DNA of 64,000 bases from Zanthoxylum bungeanum (lineage: Eukaryota > Streptophyta > Magnoliopsida > Sapindales > Rutaceae): contig SKCR01006515.1 of the NCBI GenBank assembly GCA_019454045.1, positions 62,001-126,000 of the forward strand, given 5' to 3'. Positions within the stretch are counted from its first letter, which is position 1, and each line of letters begins with the position of its first letter. Both the position numbers and the translations under genes were made by a program. The notes under the pieces were generated by a model, which saw nothing but the letters and a program-made list of their open reading frames with translations, made no database searches and had not been told where the DNA came from. Positions 35,901-48,221 of the stretch are shown here, piece by piece.

Positions 35901-38405
35901 CCAGGCTAAGGTCTACTATATGAAAATAAGAGACATACTCAGGTTATTGGTTATTATGACGCAGATTAGGCTAGTTCTCTGTCAGATAGACGCTCTACTA
36001 CAGGTTATTGTGTTCTAATTAGAGGTAATCTAATATCTTGGAAGAGTAAGAAGCAAGTTGTCGTCGCCAGGTCTAGTGCAGAGGCAGAGCATAGGGCTAT
36101 GGCCTTAGCAACATGCAAGCTGGTATGGTCGAAACAATTATTGCAAGAATTAAAGTTTGGAGGAGGAGCACAAATGAAGCTAATTTGTGACAACCAGACA
36201 GCATTACATATTGCCTCTAATCCTGTGTTTCATGAAAGGACCAAAACACATAAAAGTGGATTGTCACTTTATCAAAAAGAAGATTTTATCAGGATGTATT
36301 GCTGCTAGTTTTGTCAACTCAGAATTTCAATTAACAGATGTCCTTACTAAGTCTCTTCGAGGTTCTCGCATTGATTTCATTTGTACCAAGCTTGGTGCAT
36401 ATAACATGAATGCTCCAACCTGAGGGGAGTGTTTGAATTAGGAATATAATAATTAAATTGTTTGCTAGAATAATTAGTATTTATGTGTAATATTTACTTT
36501 CTTAATTTGTTGTATTCTCAAGGCTATAGAGTCATCTCTTGTAAATACTATCTCAAGCAAATATATAGACTATTCTATTCTACTTCTCTACAAAATGCTA
36601 AGTCCCTATTTTTTGTCTTGTTATTTAACAGGTTTTATGAAGGTGTTATTGATTCATTTGACCCTGTTAAAAAGAAGCATAAGGTGAGACATCCATTACT
36701 GATGCCACTTTTCTTTCCTTGTTAGGTTGTATGCCTTATAGTGAAACATTCTGGTTTTTTGTCCCCTTTTTCCTTTTCCCTCTCCTACTACAGAAAACTT
36801 GTTTCTGTTTCCAAGTAATTGTTTCTCTCTATTATTGCATGAGAGGTACTTATTTTATGTTGTCATTCTTACATAGGTTTCATATGTTGATGGTGATAAA
36901 GAAATTTTGAATCTTAAAAGGGAGAGGTGGGAGCTTATTGGAGGTGATTCTGACTCAGAGGTATGAGGTTGCCTGATATGTTAGCCTAAATATTATCTAC
37001 GGTCATGGATATTTGCTGATAAGTGTTCTTAATAGGAACAAGCAGCTGATCGCGAAAGTCCTGATGCTTCTGATGAAATGTAAGTATTATGTATCATATA
37101 TGTCGTTCTGAATTAGAACTACTGCTTCTAATTTTTGTAAGTGAGATGTTTCCAAAGTTATTTATGTGTCATATGGATGTAACTATGTTCTCTGAGTGGT
37201 GCAACCTGAATTGAGTAGTAGTATCGTTTTTTTGTTTTTTTTGGTAGTGATTACCCTTGTAGTAAATGTGATGCCATTAGTCAAAGTTAGCGTCTATTTT
37301 GGGATAGTTGAAAGAGCTGACTGATAAAATGTTTTCTGTAGCCACCTTGTAGTCTATGTACATCCCCTATTACCGAGAAACAACTTGCTGTATGAAGGAT
37401 GCTTCTGATATTCGTTTCGACCAGTTTACCATTTTCAATTTTCCAGTAGGTTGTTATTTATTCTTGAGCTGTGTAATGGCAAAGCTGTTTGGTTGTCGTG
37501 TGTTAGTCCGTTACATCATCCATTTTTTTGTACTGTTTGGTATTTGATGTGGTCAACTGAACTGTAGAAAAGTACTTTTAGTTGGGGAGATTTTTTAATC
37601 CAGAGCTGGTTTGCAAATGTTGACTGGCTACTTAATGAAACTCCTCTATATCTAATATCACCTTGTTTGTACGAAAATTAAAATCAGGCCCCTGAAGAAG
37701 AAAGCGAAGAAAAGTGCTGAACAGTCAGCTAAGCAAGGGAAGCTGGAGAATTCACCGAAGAAGTGAGTCAATTTTGTACCTACCAAATTATTGCTTCAAT
37801 CCTGTACTGAACTGAAAGTTAAACATTCTATTGCTAGGGGTGGAGGGGCTTCCTCAAACAAATCTAAAGCTGCAGATGGGAAATCTAGTCGCAAATCCAA
37901 GGATGAGGTTATAGCTGATGGGAAATCTAAAGATGGTTCTAAGACTAAATCAGAAAGTGACAATGTCAGCAAAAATAAAGATCATACCTCGAAAAGCAGT
38001 AGTAAGTCAGCTGATGGTGCTACAATATTGTCTAGCAAATCCAAGAATAATGCCATGGACACCTCTAAGTCTGGAAAATCGAAGGAGAGTGGCAGTGGGA
38101 CCCCAAAAACTTCCGGTAAGTCAAAGCAAGAAACACCAAAGACCAGCAAGTCGAAGCAAGAAACGCCAAAGATATCATCCAATGCTAAGAGTAAATCCCC
38201 AAAAACTGTTGGCAAATCTGATGCCAATGTGACTAGCAAGTCGAAGACTGGTTCAACAAAGGTGAAAGAGGATGAGGATGTCAAGGACTCTATTGACTCT
38301 GCGAACGTGCCTGAAAATATAAAGGGGAAGTCATCAAGTCCATCCATGACACCTGCAAGTGAGGCGAAATCAGGAAAAAAGCGACGAAGAGGAACTAAAA
38401 GTTGA
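29915..38405 (+). CDS. PDS5C: PDS5 cohesin cofactor, PDS5C-like with Tudor domain
   Basis: Nuclear cohesin-associated protein supporting sister-chromatid cohesion and repair. Exons: 29915-30016, 31243-31446, 31598-31779, 31967-32093, 32179-32370, 32594-32647, 32814-33716, 33835-33945, 34551-34624, 36632-36683, 36877-36960, 37036-37079, 37688-37762, 37838-38405; all junctions keep frame, giving about 923 aa. N-terminus: HEAT-like PDS5 domain (LLPLLDQVESYLSRVEQSPT; HSDVDVKVAVASCISEITRI; RDDHPENVFSSMETIM). Middle: long Ser/Lys/Glu-rich disordered region with KRSRKR-type basic clusters. Then a Tudor-like domain (GSKVKVWWPKDHMFYEGVID, followed by YVDGDKEILNLKRERWELI), then a Ser/Lys-rich tail. This layout matches Arabidopsis PDS5C-type proteins rather than long PDS5A. 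A Copia relic sits in intron 9, between the two halves of the Tudor segment. Confidence 0.93.
35102..36592 (+). mobile_element. internally deleted Copia element in PDS5 intron 9
   Basis: LTRs 35102-35266 (165 bp) and 36430-36592 (163 bp), with target duplication AAATG (35097-35101 and 36593-36597). A primer site TGGTATCAATAGG follows the 5' LTR. The interior keeps a GC-rich leader, a scrap of RT (VYDLKQSPRAWF, RLIGKLNYLTISRSDISFAV) and most of RNase H (VARSSAEAEHRAMA; LICDNQTALHIASNPVFHER). Gag, protease and integrase are gone. LTRs differ at about 20 sites by eye, so it is old. It lies sense to the gene and is spliced out with the intron. Confidence 0.92.
35640..36423 (+). pseudogene. Copia RT/RNase H remnant
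   Basis: Two overlapping frames: RT pieces to about 35910, then RNase H from about 36050 to the stop at 36421-36423, with a frame change near 36250 (GPKHIKVDCHFIKKKI in the second frame). The RT catalytic YVDD region has been lost by deletion between GFDMIRSE and VEGEPLEN. Confidence 0.8.
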
Positions 38406-39336
38406 AAATCTCACTTTAGCAGCTTTGAAGCCACATATATCCCCTTCCCATCATCTTGGAACTTCACATCTATTTATTGCCCTAGCACACACTGCATTCA
38501 CAGTAAGCCATGCATTTAGGTTTTTGTCACAATCTTTTGAGATAAATTCCAGGTCATGGTCGGCATTGTCACATTCACAGTTAGTCTAGTTTTAGTAGTT
38601 GTAGGGTTAGGCTTTTGTCATATTTTTGTTAAATTGATTGGGATTTATGTCGTCTAAGCCACAGTAGAGTACATTGGGTTAGCTTTGTTAACTAAGTAAA
38701 CCTGTAATCGATAATGTAATAGATTCAGAAACTTGGTATCAGCAAAGGCATCTCTTTTGACTGCTGCCGCGCAAGAATCTCTCTTCAGGTGATTTTAAGT
38801 AGAAGGAATTTGAATGCTTGCAATGGCTTTCAATTTAAAGTGAATCTGTTTCCGTATGTCAACTTACATCGTCACTGTGTATTTGTAGCATTGCAATTAA
38901 CAAACTTGATTGCTGGTGTGTAGTGATTCATTAATATTTTACTGACTAAGAGTGATTTTCGGATATAATACAATAGCTATCGACGAGGAAAAAGTTTTTG
39001 TTTTGTTTGGTGGGCTAACTTAAAATGGGCAAGTTATGTTTAAAATGGCAAATTGGTTGTCAAGGCTTTTGCAACTTAGAGCCCATCACTGTATGGTGAT
39101 CACAGCTGTGAAGTGTTTTTGAAAACACTCTACTTTTTTAAATGCTTCTCCAAATTTCTTCAAATTGTGCATGTAATCAGTATGATATTATATGTTATGG
39201 TACGTTGTTCCACTTACGGGAACATAATTTAAACAATCAAAACCTAGCAAACCCTCGTGTCCAAATTTCTATTATATTTTCAAGCCACATCCAAAATTTT
39301 TTATGCAGGAATGAAAGCAGTCGAAAAAGGTTGCAG
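38406..39336. other. PDS5 3' UTR and intergenic DNA
   Basis: Probable 3' UTR to about 38,750, then AT-rich sequence without a credible gene. Confidence 0.5.
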
Positions 39337-39470
39337 TTTTTTTTTTTTTTTGTTGGAAATTTTGTCATATTTAAGCGGAGCAGATAAAATCTCTTGTTAT
39401 CCCAAGCTCTTAAAAGAAATATATTCTCTGAACTCGAATCCAAGACTTGACAAATAAGTTTTAAGTCCCT
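39337..39470 (-). mobile_element. SINE family A copy 9, 5'-truncated
   Basis: T-rich start, TTGTTGGAAATTTTGTCATA, AAGCGGAGCAGATAAAATC, B box complement CTCGAATCCAAGACTTG; the A-box side is lost. Confidence 0.65.
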
Positions 39471-40211
39471 CTTCTATTTCGTTGATAGGAAAATCAATAA
39501 AGTGATGCTCGCCAGATAGATAACCACGAAATAGAATACTCACTGTTTGAAATCAGATTATAGATGTTGAGACTCGATTTACAAACGCAATATCTTATAA
39601 TATGGCTCATGTTTGATTAAAAAAAATATTAGATCGCACATAGCCAGCGGGTTGATTAACAATTCACAAATGAAAAAAATGACCCCAAAAAAAAACATCT
39701 ATTCCCTATCTTTCATCTATAGTATTTAACAATTTCGGTTAGTAAATTTTATCTATTTTAATGAAAATAAATATATATATATATTATAATAGTTTAATCT
39801 TGGTTAGGTATTAAATTACATAAACGTCCTTACCTTCATCGAAATAATTAATATAACTAACTTATAGATAAGGTCTAAATGTTCATTTCTGAAACGGTAA
39901 AAATTCAATAGTCGATTCAAATAAATCTCATAAGATTTGGGTGTCTTTTATCCAGAATCAAAAAGCATAATTGACTTCAAATAGAGTTTAATGGGGATCA
40001 TATTCAAATATATGAAGTCGAAATTGTCAACGTAACATCATAGCACAATATATTGTTTATAATATTCAAATGAAATGTATCTTCAAGTCTTGGATCCCCA
40101 CCCAGTAGAATTATGATTTAATGACTAATTTGTGTGTTGCTTGCATCAGCTATCATTATCATTATCCTGTGCCACAGCCACTATCAATCAAATAGTACGT
40201 AACACTCATTC
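39471..40211. other. intergenic AT-rich DNA
   Basis: No gene, RNA or clear repeat end recognised. Confidence 0.5.
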
Positions 40212-40386
40212 TTTTTTTTTTTGAATCGTTGGAAACTCTCGTCGTCAAATTATTTTTCCGGACTTAAGCTGAGTAGGTAAAATTTTCGGTTGTCACAAAT
40301 TTTTATAAAAAAAAAACATTCTTTGGATTCGAATTCAGGACCTCAAAATAAGATCTTAAACCCTATATCATCAAATCACGCTCTTT
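40212..40386 (-). mobile_element. SINE family A copy 10
   Basis: T-rich start, GAATCGTTGGAAACTCTCG, GGACTTAAGCTGAGTAGGTAA, B box complement GGATTCGAATTCAGGAC, A box complement ATCATCAAATCACGC. Confidence 0.75.
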
Positions 40387-40722
40387 ACGGAAGTAACACT
40401 CACTTTAGCCTCAAAGTTGTTAACAAAAGCACTTTTGCTACTCGTGATATTTACTTGCTTGCGCCCCCCGTTCATGCATCAAGATTTCAACTTGCTTCCT
40501 CACTTATTCTATTGCAAAAATAACATAATCATCTCACTAATATATACTTAATGATTTTGTTATGCTTTGTGCAGATGCCCACACTACAGAATAACTCTAT
40601 ACATATATAGGGTTGATTTTATACAAACCGACTTGGTTTATTAATATCTGGGATAAAATATTAAAAAAAAAAAAACACGAAACTCCCACACACTATAAGA
40701 TAAAAAAAAAATATTTGAGTAT

Positions 40723-41234
40723 TGTTGACAGAAGAAAGTCACCCTAGAGCAAAATCGCCCTAAAGCAAAGGAACGAAGGGGGAAAAGACAAAGACAAGAA
40801 GGGCGACAAAGCTCAGGACGACCGTAACAGCAATTAGAACGACAAATGACTTAGACCGACCGAACACATGATCCCACTATTACAGCAGTTATGCAGTTTC
40901 CCTCCACGATCAAACAGTTATGACGCATAATTCAATGCTTGAAGGCACGACCAGGCAGTCATAGGGAAGTTAAGAACTGAAACCGTCCAAGCAGTTTACA
41001 AATTTCATTATAAAAGACTCACCCATGCGAAGAGGAAACCCCGATCAAATGAAGACTCAAACGAGCATCTTATTTTATATTTCGTAGTTTTATAATCTTT
41101 AGGACTGTAATTTGTGTGATTGCGCCCCTTGGAGGCTTATTCACTTAATCAAACACCATTTGCTGGGACTTTATCTCAGTAGATTTGAACCTTACACGCT
41201 TCTCTTTCATTGCGTGTAGAAAATTGCGCAAACA
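40723..41234. mobile_element. 512-bp solo LTR
   Basis: Begins TGTTGACAGAAG, ends GCGCAAACA, flanked by AGTAT on both sides (40718-40722 and 41235-41239). GC-richer than its surroundings. A TATA-like TATAAAAGACTC near 41011 marks the likely promoter, giving + orientation. Probably Ty3/Gypsy, but the family is not proven. Left by recombination between two LTRs. Confidence 0.88.
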
Positions 41235-41239
41235 AGTAT

Positions 41240-42392
41240 ATTTTTTATTTATTTTAGCTCGTCATGTTAATAATAATATTAATATCAGGACGATTTATTT
41301 ATGATATATCAAGAAAGTATATGCCATTTTCAAGCGGATATCAGGACTGGGGGGGCTCTGACATTTGCAAGAATAGCTGCAATTGCATGTTTCTAGTCAT
41401 ATATATGCTTCGTCCCCACTTTGATAGTGCTCTGTGCTTTTTGTTTGTTGGTTGTTGAAACTCAAAATCCAAGTTTCTTTTCATCACCTAAAGCTTCTCT
41501 CTTTTTTTCTTTTTTTTTTTTTTTATTTATTTAATTTTATACGGTCTTTCTTTTTTGGTCAAACTTTACTGCTAGAGGCGACTTCATCAGTTGTATGTAT
41601 CTTTAATTAAAGAAAGAAGGCTGTAGAAACGACTCATCAAGAAGATTTTCTGTCACCTTCCTTTCGTCCACTAGCTAGCTAAACTAAAGGCATATTGATG
41701 GTAGTGATTAAAGTTTTGATAAAATGTTAAGGTGATAATAAAGAGATAATCGAATAGTGATAAAGATAAGTGATTATCTTTAATTCTCATGTTAAATATG
41801 AATTTGATTTTATCCCAAATAGGTATGTATGTATAGAATCTCGTGGGTTTAAGAAGTTAATTTAAGAATATAAGGATGTATAATATTGATATTATTAACC
41901 TATCAACTATGTCAATCGGTGTGTGATGTTTTCTTAATCGATCATTCATCGTCATGAGAGACATCAGTAATAAGTTACATTTATATTTTAAGTCAAAAAT
42001 AAAATCAAGTCTCCATCTTTTTCCTTTATCATGGGTCTAATCAATTATCTCATGAAAAAGACAAGTGCATAAGATATTTTACAAAATAATTTGTAAGGTT
42101 GGAATTTTGATGCATAAACAGTAATTCAATTGTCAAAAGAGATAGATGTGCAATGACTTCAATGTGTGCATTGGTGAGAGGTAATCGATAACATTCATAA
42201 AAGACTGACCAGGTAGAGTTATTGAAAAAAAAAAAAAAAAAAAAAAACTAAATTGCAAACCCAACACCTTAGTCCTTGGATTCATGTATTAAAATCTCTA
42301 GGTCAGCAAAAAAAAAAAGGGGATAATTTATAGATATTTATTATTTAAAATTTACTAGAAAATTAGAAAAATGTATTTATTATATCTGATGG
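41240..42392. other. intergenic AT-rich DNA
   Basis: No gene recognised. Contains T and A homopolymers near 41505 and 42225. Confidence 0.5.
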
Positions 42393-43295
42393 TGTCACTA
42401 CGCTAAAAAAAGATTTTTACTGATACTAAATTAGTGTGAGTAAAGACTTTTACTGACACTTGTTAATAATATCATTAATTCCAAGATCAGAGAAATTTGT
42501 CAGTAATTTTCTAACATAACAGTATCAATATTATTCTAACACAACGGTATCGGTAATATTCTAACACGATAATATCATCACTAATATACTATACTAAAAT
42601 ATCTCTATAATATTGATATAATTTTAAGTATCAAAAGTTTACGTTATCATTTAGTGTCGGTAAATTATATTATCATGTTATTAAAATAAAATTAAACAAG
42701 AAATTAAATATATACCTATTTTTCCCTATTTTATAATACATAATCCGAAATTTATATTAACAAAACCAAAAACCACTTGGTAATGAAATCGAAATTCATA
42801 TAAACATTTCATAAAATCAATATTCTTACAAAATACCGTGATTCCAAAATAAACATAATATTCTTATAAAAATAACCATTAACCAACAATTCCAACAAAA
42901 TGAGTGTTAATTATTCAATTAATACAAAAGTAGTTTCCACCACCGATCCAAAGTCTGACTTGCAACATACCATTCTCCTTTTTAGCAACTTCATTTATGA
43001 AAAAAAATCAATTGTAAATACATTAACCAACAATTCCAAATAACCAAGAATTCTAATCTCACAAAAAATAAAAAATCTTTGAATACTAATTTATTATACA
43101 TCTAGTAAACACTTAAGGTGGAACTATACTATCGATAATAAGAATACTTTTGATATTCTTCAAGACAACCATTGTAATGTTTTGAAACATTTAGACATTA
43201 GATAGCAAACTTCGTAAAGATTATATCAGGGACATCCGATATTAATTCATCCCAACATAAAAAATCGCTTTCCCTTCTATTGAACAACTTCAATT

Positions 43296-45172
43296 AGAAG
43301 TTTTTTTTTTTTTTTTTTTGGATAATTAACCGGGGTGTCCGGGAAAATTTACGCGCACCTCGACTAATTCCCGGGACATATGTGTTGTGCCTTCAGAAGT
43401 TTCCCAACACAGATCTGAAAGTTCCTACAAGCACCAGCGACAAGAAATCTCTATACCCCAGAGGGGGGGGGTGAATTGGGTTATCGCTATTAATGCGGAA
43501 TTATAAAATCTTTGCCGATTTTAAGCTCTTATTACCAAATAGGAGTTTTAGGTCAATTTTCTCTTGTAAATAAATATCATATATGCAAGTTTCTAATCAA
43601 TAAATATAAGCATAAGTAAACTTGCAAATGTATAAAAGAGTAGGGAAAGAGAGATACGACACCGCGATTTATAGTGGTTCGGCCAAACGTGCCTACGTCC
43701 ACTCCCTCAAGCCTCGCTTGAAGATTTCCACTAAAATCGAGTTTTCTGTGGTTGACTCGTAACCAAGAGTTTTCCGCCAAAGCACACTCTGAACCTTTTA
43801 CAAGTTTGAGTTTTATACGTAGGTGCACTCACAACCTTTACAAATTACCCAAACGATGGGATTTCACAAACCGCAAGTGTTTTTGATATGAAAGAATTAA
43901 AACACACTTGTGCACTCACAAATAATGAGAAGATTGTGTGAGAGCAAACCCAAGTGTTCTAAGCTCACTAAATGATATGGAAGATGTGTGTGTGAGCTTG
44001 GATGAATGTTTATGAATATGAAGGTGTATGACACTCTTTGTTTGCCTTTAGAGAATGTATATGAAGGTTTTCTAGATCTCTAACTAAGGCAAAGGAGTTG
44101 GGGTTCTATTTATAACAAAATGCAAAGTTTCCCCAACTTACAGCGAGACCGGCGAGCACACCGGCGAGGGGACCGGCATACCGGTCTAGGGCTCCAACGG
44201 TAACATAACGTTCAAAAAACTAGCCGTTGGACCGGCAAGCAAACCGGCGAGGAGACCGGCGAGGAGCTCCCTGGTTCCAGAGAGCATTATTTGCTCAGCT
44301 AAAACCGGCATGGAGACCGGCGAGCAAACCGGCATGGGGACCGGCATGGAGCTCCCTGGTTTCAGTATGTGCATGATCAGTCAAGACTGACGACACTTGG
44401 TATTTTGGCCGTAACTTTCTCTAGAAAATTCCAAATCATGATCCGTAAATTTATAAATAAACTAGACACATAGATATAGCTTCTGTAAAAATTCAGCTCC
44501 AAAAACATTAAGATAATTTTATGGAATTTTTCTAATGTGACGTGTATGCAGAAAACGCACATCTGAACATGTTGTACTAAAAAGGCTCTAGAAAAAGTTC
44601 TATGCATCGGAATTATGTTCCGTTTGAACCGTAGCAGACTAGAGACACATATCCATCTAACGGTATATTATTTGAAGTTTAATTCAACCGTTTGATAGTT
44701 TTTGGAAGATCATTTACCGATGCACTTGTGCATAGAAATTCATTTTTGTGCAAATAAAGTGGAAATGATTCTTTAAGCATTCTAATCCATTTTAAATGCA
44801 AGTGATGCAAAATGTATGATTCCTAAGAGCTTTAGATCACTTGAGTAAACTCACTTACAATAAAATTTAGCTCTTAATCATTATCTTCGATTTGCCGCTA
44901 GTCTTCACATTCTCGCTCTTCACTCCTTATGCTTCGACACTTTTTGTATTGCTTCGTGTTTGCACGTCGAAGTCGTCAATTGCGTTGACGTCATCAAAAT
45001 CCAATTACGCGACCAAGTCGCCAACAAGATCATGGTAAGTCACTGGCTTTTCACACCAGGGGCCATGACCTCAAGGAAATGCATCTAGTGGGATTCGAAC
45101 CTTGAACCTGAGAGGGAGCAAACCACTCAAGCCCGAAGCCTTTACCACTAAGACAACCCCTTGGGGTTCTAT
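43296..45172 (-). mobile_element. SINE family B copy split by a solo LTR
   Basis: Left piece 43296-43415: poly(T), then GATAATTAACCGGGGTGTCC and AATTCCCGGGACATATG. Right piece 45027-45172: B box complement GTGGGATTCGAACCTTGAAC and A box complement TTACCACTAAGACAACCCC. Joined across the LTR they match the family B copy at 5463-5640. Confidence 0.8.
43416..45026 (-). mobile_element. solo LTR of the Sirevirus-like family
   Basis: Reverse copy of the LTR at 11176/15126, from TGAAAGTTCCTAC to GTCGCCAACA, 1611 bp, with target duplication AGATC (43411-43415 and 45027-45031). The CCGGT-rich array and the TATA region are present but more diverged than the LTR pair, so it is older. It interrupts a SINE. 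Confidence 0.95.
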
Positions 45173-45773
45173 TATTTTTTTATTTTATTTTATTTTGCTG
45201 ATTTCGCAAAAAAAAAAAAAAAAAAACTATTTCTCCATCATTACAAAACCTTATGAAAGAAAACTACTTTAAAGAAGAAGAGAACAAAAAAATAAGATCA
45301 CTAGGGAAAATGGATTGATTATATTGCAATTTGAGTTTTAGTTTTTATTCGATGAAGAGAGAGAAGAAAAATCGATGGAGGGAGATTTTGGTGTAAGAGG
45401 CGAGTGAAGTTCGGGACGTGTTTTATGGATTTAGGTCTAGGTATTTTTGTAATTTTTAGCTTTTAATAAGAATATTTTCGTAATTACATAAGTAAAGTAT
45501 ATATAATCCAGTAGTATTTGGTTCAAACTTAACATTTAGCTTAAATAGATTGATAGTTCGAATTCAGATGGGTGTAATCCATGAATTTAATTTTAATTAT
45601 TACTGTTATTGTAGTATTAAAGATTTCTGACACTAAATTTACTAATACCATTATGTCAGTGATTTTTGATATTTTTTTTAAAAAATAAAAAATGAAATTT
45701 TTGTCTCACTTTACCGATATTTTTTGAGAAATATCACTAAGTGTCAGAAAAACTTATTTTTGACGTAGTATGT

Positions 45774-47697
45774 AGGTGCCTAAATTTAATCATACTTTAC
45801 TTAGCCACATGACTGAATCTTCATCAACAAGTTTCCTCAGTGAAACTGTGCTGGACAGGAAAAGGTCCAATCAAATAAGGACACATATTATGATATTGTT
45901 AGACTTATTGTACTAGTAAATGGGAGAAGTCTTGACAACTCTCGGAGTCTTAAGACCTCCGAAGAAACTCGGACATGACTTCAGAGTGACGTCACTCTGA
46001 AGTGATATCACTCAAAGGTTAAGTCAATCCAAGATCATCTCAATCCGGAGTAAGCTCATTTCGTAGTCCACCTACTTCATACATAATCTACTTTAGAGTC
46101 TATTAATCAACTGAGGGTATAAAATGGAGGTACTCCGATCCATATATTATCGTTCTGGAGTACATGAAGTCACGCACCATAATCCAAAGTTAGTGGACTT
46201 TAATGATAATCCACTTAACTTAACACACAAGCTTAGTTTAGCATGCATAATAATTGGTGTAATTACCCCTAACCTTGTATTTCAGCATGTCATTTGAAAG
46301 ATGTACAACATGCATATTAATGAAGTTCAACGATGGACAAATGTCAAATGAAGAACGAAATCTTCAAACACGAGGTCATATAAGCCAATGAGAAACTAAA
46401 GAAATGGAATTTTTTTTTTTTTTTTTTTGGGAACTCCAGACCTAATATTCTGAACTTGAGATTTCAGACACTAATCCAACAAAAATAGAAAGTTTATCAA
46501 CACTTAGTGGCCAATTGCAACAAATTAAAATAGAAGTGTCACTGTGCAGGACTCTATTATTGGACTATAGAAGAAGAAAAGTTCAATTCGAAGTGGACTA
46601 TGACGAATCAAGTTCAAGACTTATGAATGTATGGATTCTCACAATTTTTATCGTCTTTATCCGGTATGAGATCGGAAGTCAACACCTTATAATATTTGAA
46701 ATATGTATATCTATATATTTATATTCTTATGGAAAATATTATAACTTTCAACATTGTTGGGAATATAAGTATCACTGAACTACAACTTCGGTGTCCTATA
46801 TTTTGCCAATCTAGAACAACTAAAATGATCACTAATTTAGAGTTTAGGATGCATGGATCTGTGTCTATTAACTATATATATATATATATATTCTATTAGT
46901 GACTATAAAAAAGAAAATATGAGTAAAAGAATATTCCAAGAAAATGAGAGAATCAGCATCAGCTTCACCATATTGAGTGATCATAATTTCTCAATGAACG
47001 AAGCCCAATGGTTTTGGGATTATCACAAAATATTGGCTTTGTCTTTAATTTTTTGTTGTCGTGTTTTTGGGATACTTTAGCCTTAGAATTGGGGACTATA
47101 TCTGGAAATATTTCTTTTTAGGGTTCCTGATGGAATAAAGTGTTTTCTGGTAAGTTTTGTAAGAGAATTCCAAATTGGATTAGATGATTTTAATTACTAC
47201 TGTTGGAGAATGATAAAAAATGTTTCATTGTTCCTCTTAATCAAATAGATAATATATCGAGTTTTTTTTTTTGTGTGTATATATATATATATATTGTTGT
47301 ATACTTTAGGGAGGAAATAATATGGACGTAGTTTCATACTTATTTTTTAACTCGTAAATTTTCGATAATTTGAATTCAAATGAACAATCAAATAAAACTA
47401 CTTAAAAACCGCTCGGTTGAACCACAACCGCAATTTAATACCTAAACTCATATAAGCGTCTTATCGATTTAGGCTATTCAAAAGGTGCCAACCTTTAGTG
47501 ATGTGCACTAAAAGTGGTAGATTGTGTTAATCTGATTAGTGATATGCGAGGTTACTTTTACTTTAGGCTATAAAAACCACCTTCATCTCTCTCGTCTTTT
47601 TGGTATAAAGATGCCCAAGGATTAACTTAATATAGATTTAACTAGATTTGTTCCTTTTTCTTTCGTTCTTTATTGGATTGATCGGTGGCTGATACTT
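45774..47697. other. intergenic; possible LTR fragment and a 26-bp palindrome
   Basis: From 45897 (TGTTAGACTTATTG) to about 46230 the sequence looks like the start of an LTR, with TATAAAATGGAGGTACTCC near 46120, but no matching end or duplication was found. A perfect 26-bp palindrome with TGACGTCA at its centre lies at 45978-46003. The rest is AT-rich. Confidence 0.35.
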
Positions 47698-47842
47698 TTT
47701 TTTTTTAAATCGTTGAAAATCTCACCGTCAAATTATCCTTTTCGAGTTTAAGCGGAGCATGTAAAAACTCTGATTGTCTCAGATTCTTACAAAAAACGTA
47801 TTCACTGGATTCAAACTCATATCTCAATGTGATAGGGACAAA
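47698..47842 (-). mobile_element. SINE family A copy 11
   Basis: T-rich start, AATCGTTGAAAATCTCACCG, GTTTAAGCGGAGCATGTAA, B box complement TGGATTCAAACTCATATC; A-box side truncated. Confidence 0.7.
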
Positions 47843-48086
47843 GGCCGGTACTCTTTCTTCTATTCTAACAAATACTTATTTTCTTTATATTATATTAATA
47901 TATCACTCATGATGGGATCTGATAGCTAAATAAAAGAAAATTTGATAACGACGAAACATTTAAAATAGGATTTGATAAGATTTTGGGTGGAATATAAAAT
48001 CTTATTTTAAAGTGCCAATTTAATTGAGAAATTTTATTTTTATTCTGATGCTTCGTTCATTTACAGGAACCTTTAAAAAAAGAGTA

Positions 48087-48221
48087 ATGATACACTCACA
48101 CACTTCTACCGAAAATTTCATAAACTCTCTCACTGTAGCTGAAGTGATTTACTGTAGGTCATTGTAGCTACAGTGAGAGAGCTTGTAAAATTTTCGGTAG
48201 AAATATATGTGAGTGTATCAT
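48087..48221. mobile_element. fold-back MITE
   Basis: Arms 48087-48140 and 48167-48221 start ATGATACACTCACACAC and contain CTACCGAAAATTT and CTCTCTCACTGTAGCT; only about 26 bp separate them. The transcript would form a near-perfect hairpin. Confidence 0.85.

Larger units (their letters stand above)
42396..45770. mobile_element. CACTA-like DNA transposon, non-autonomous, with nested inserts
   Basis: Left end CACTACGCTAAAAAAAGAT; right end ATAAGTTTTTCTGACACTTA on the other strand, ending at GACGTAGTA. TGT flanks both ends (42393-42395 and 45771-45773), the 3-bp duplication of CACTA elements. Subterminal repeats (ACTGACACT, TAACACAACGGTATC and similar) follow the left end and recur before the right end. 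No transposase seen. The inner 43296-45172 is a later SINE plus a solo LTR. Confidence 0.78.

Noticed and set aside
45897..46230. Possible further solo LTR
   Set aside because: Start and TATA look right but no matching end or target duplication was found.
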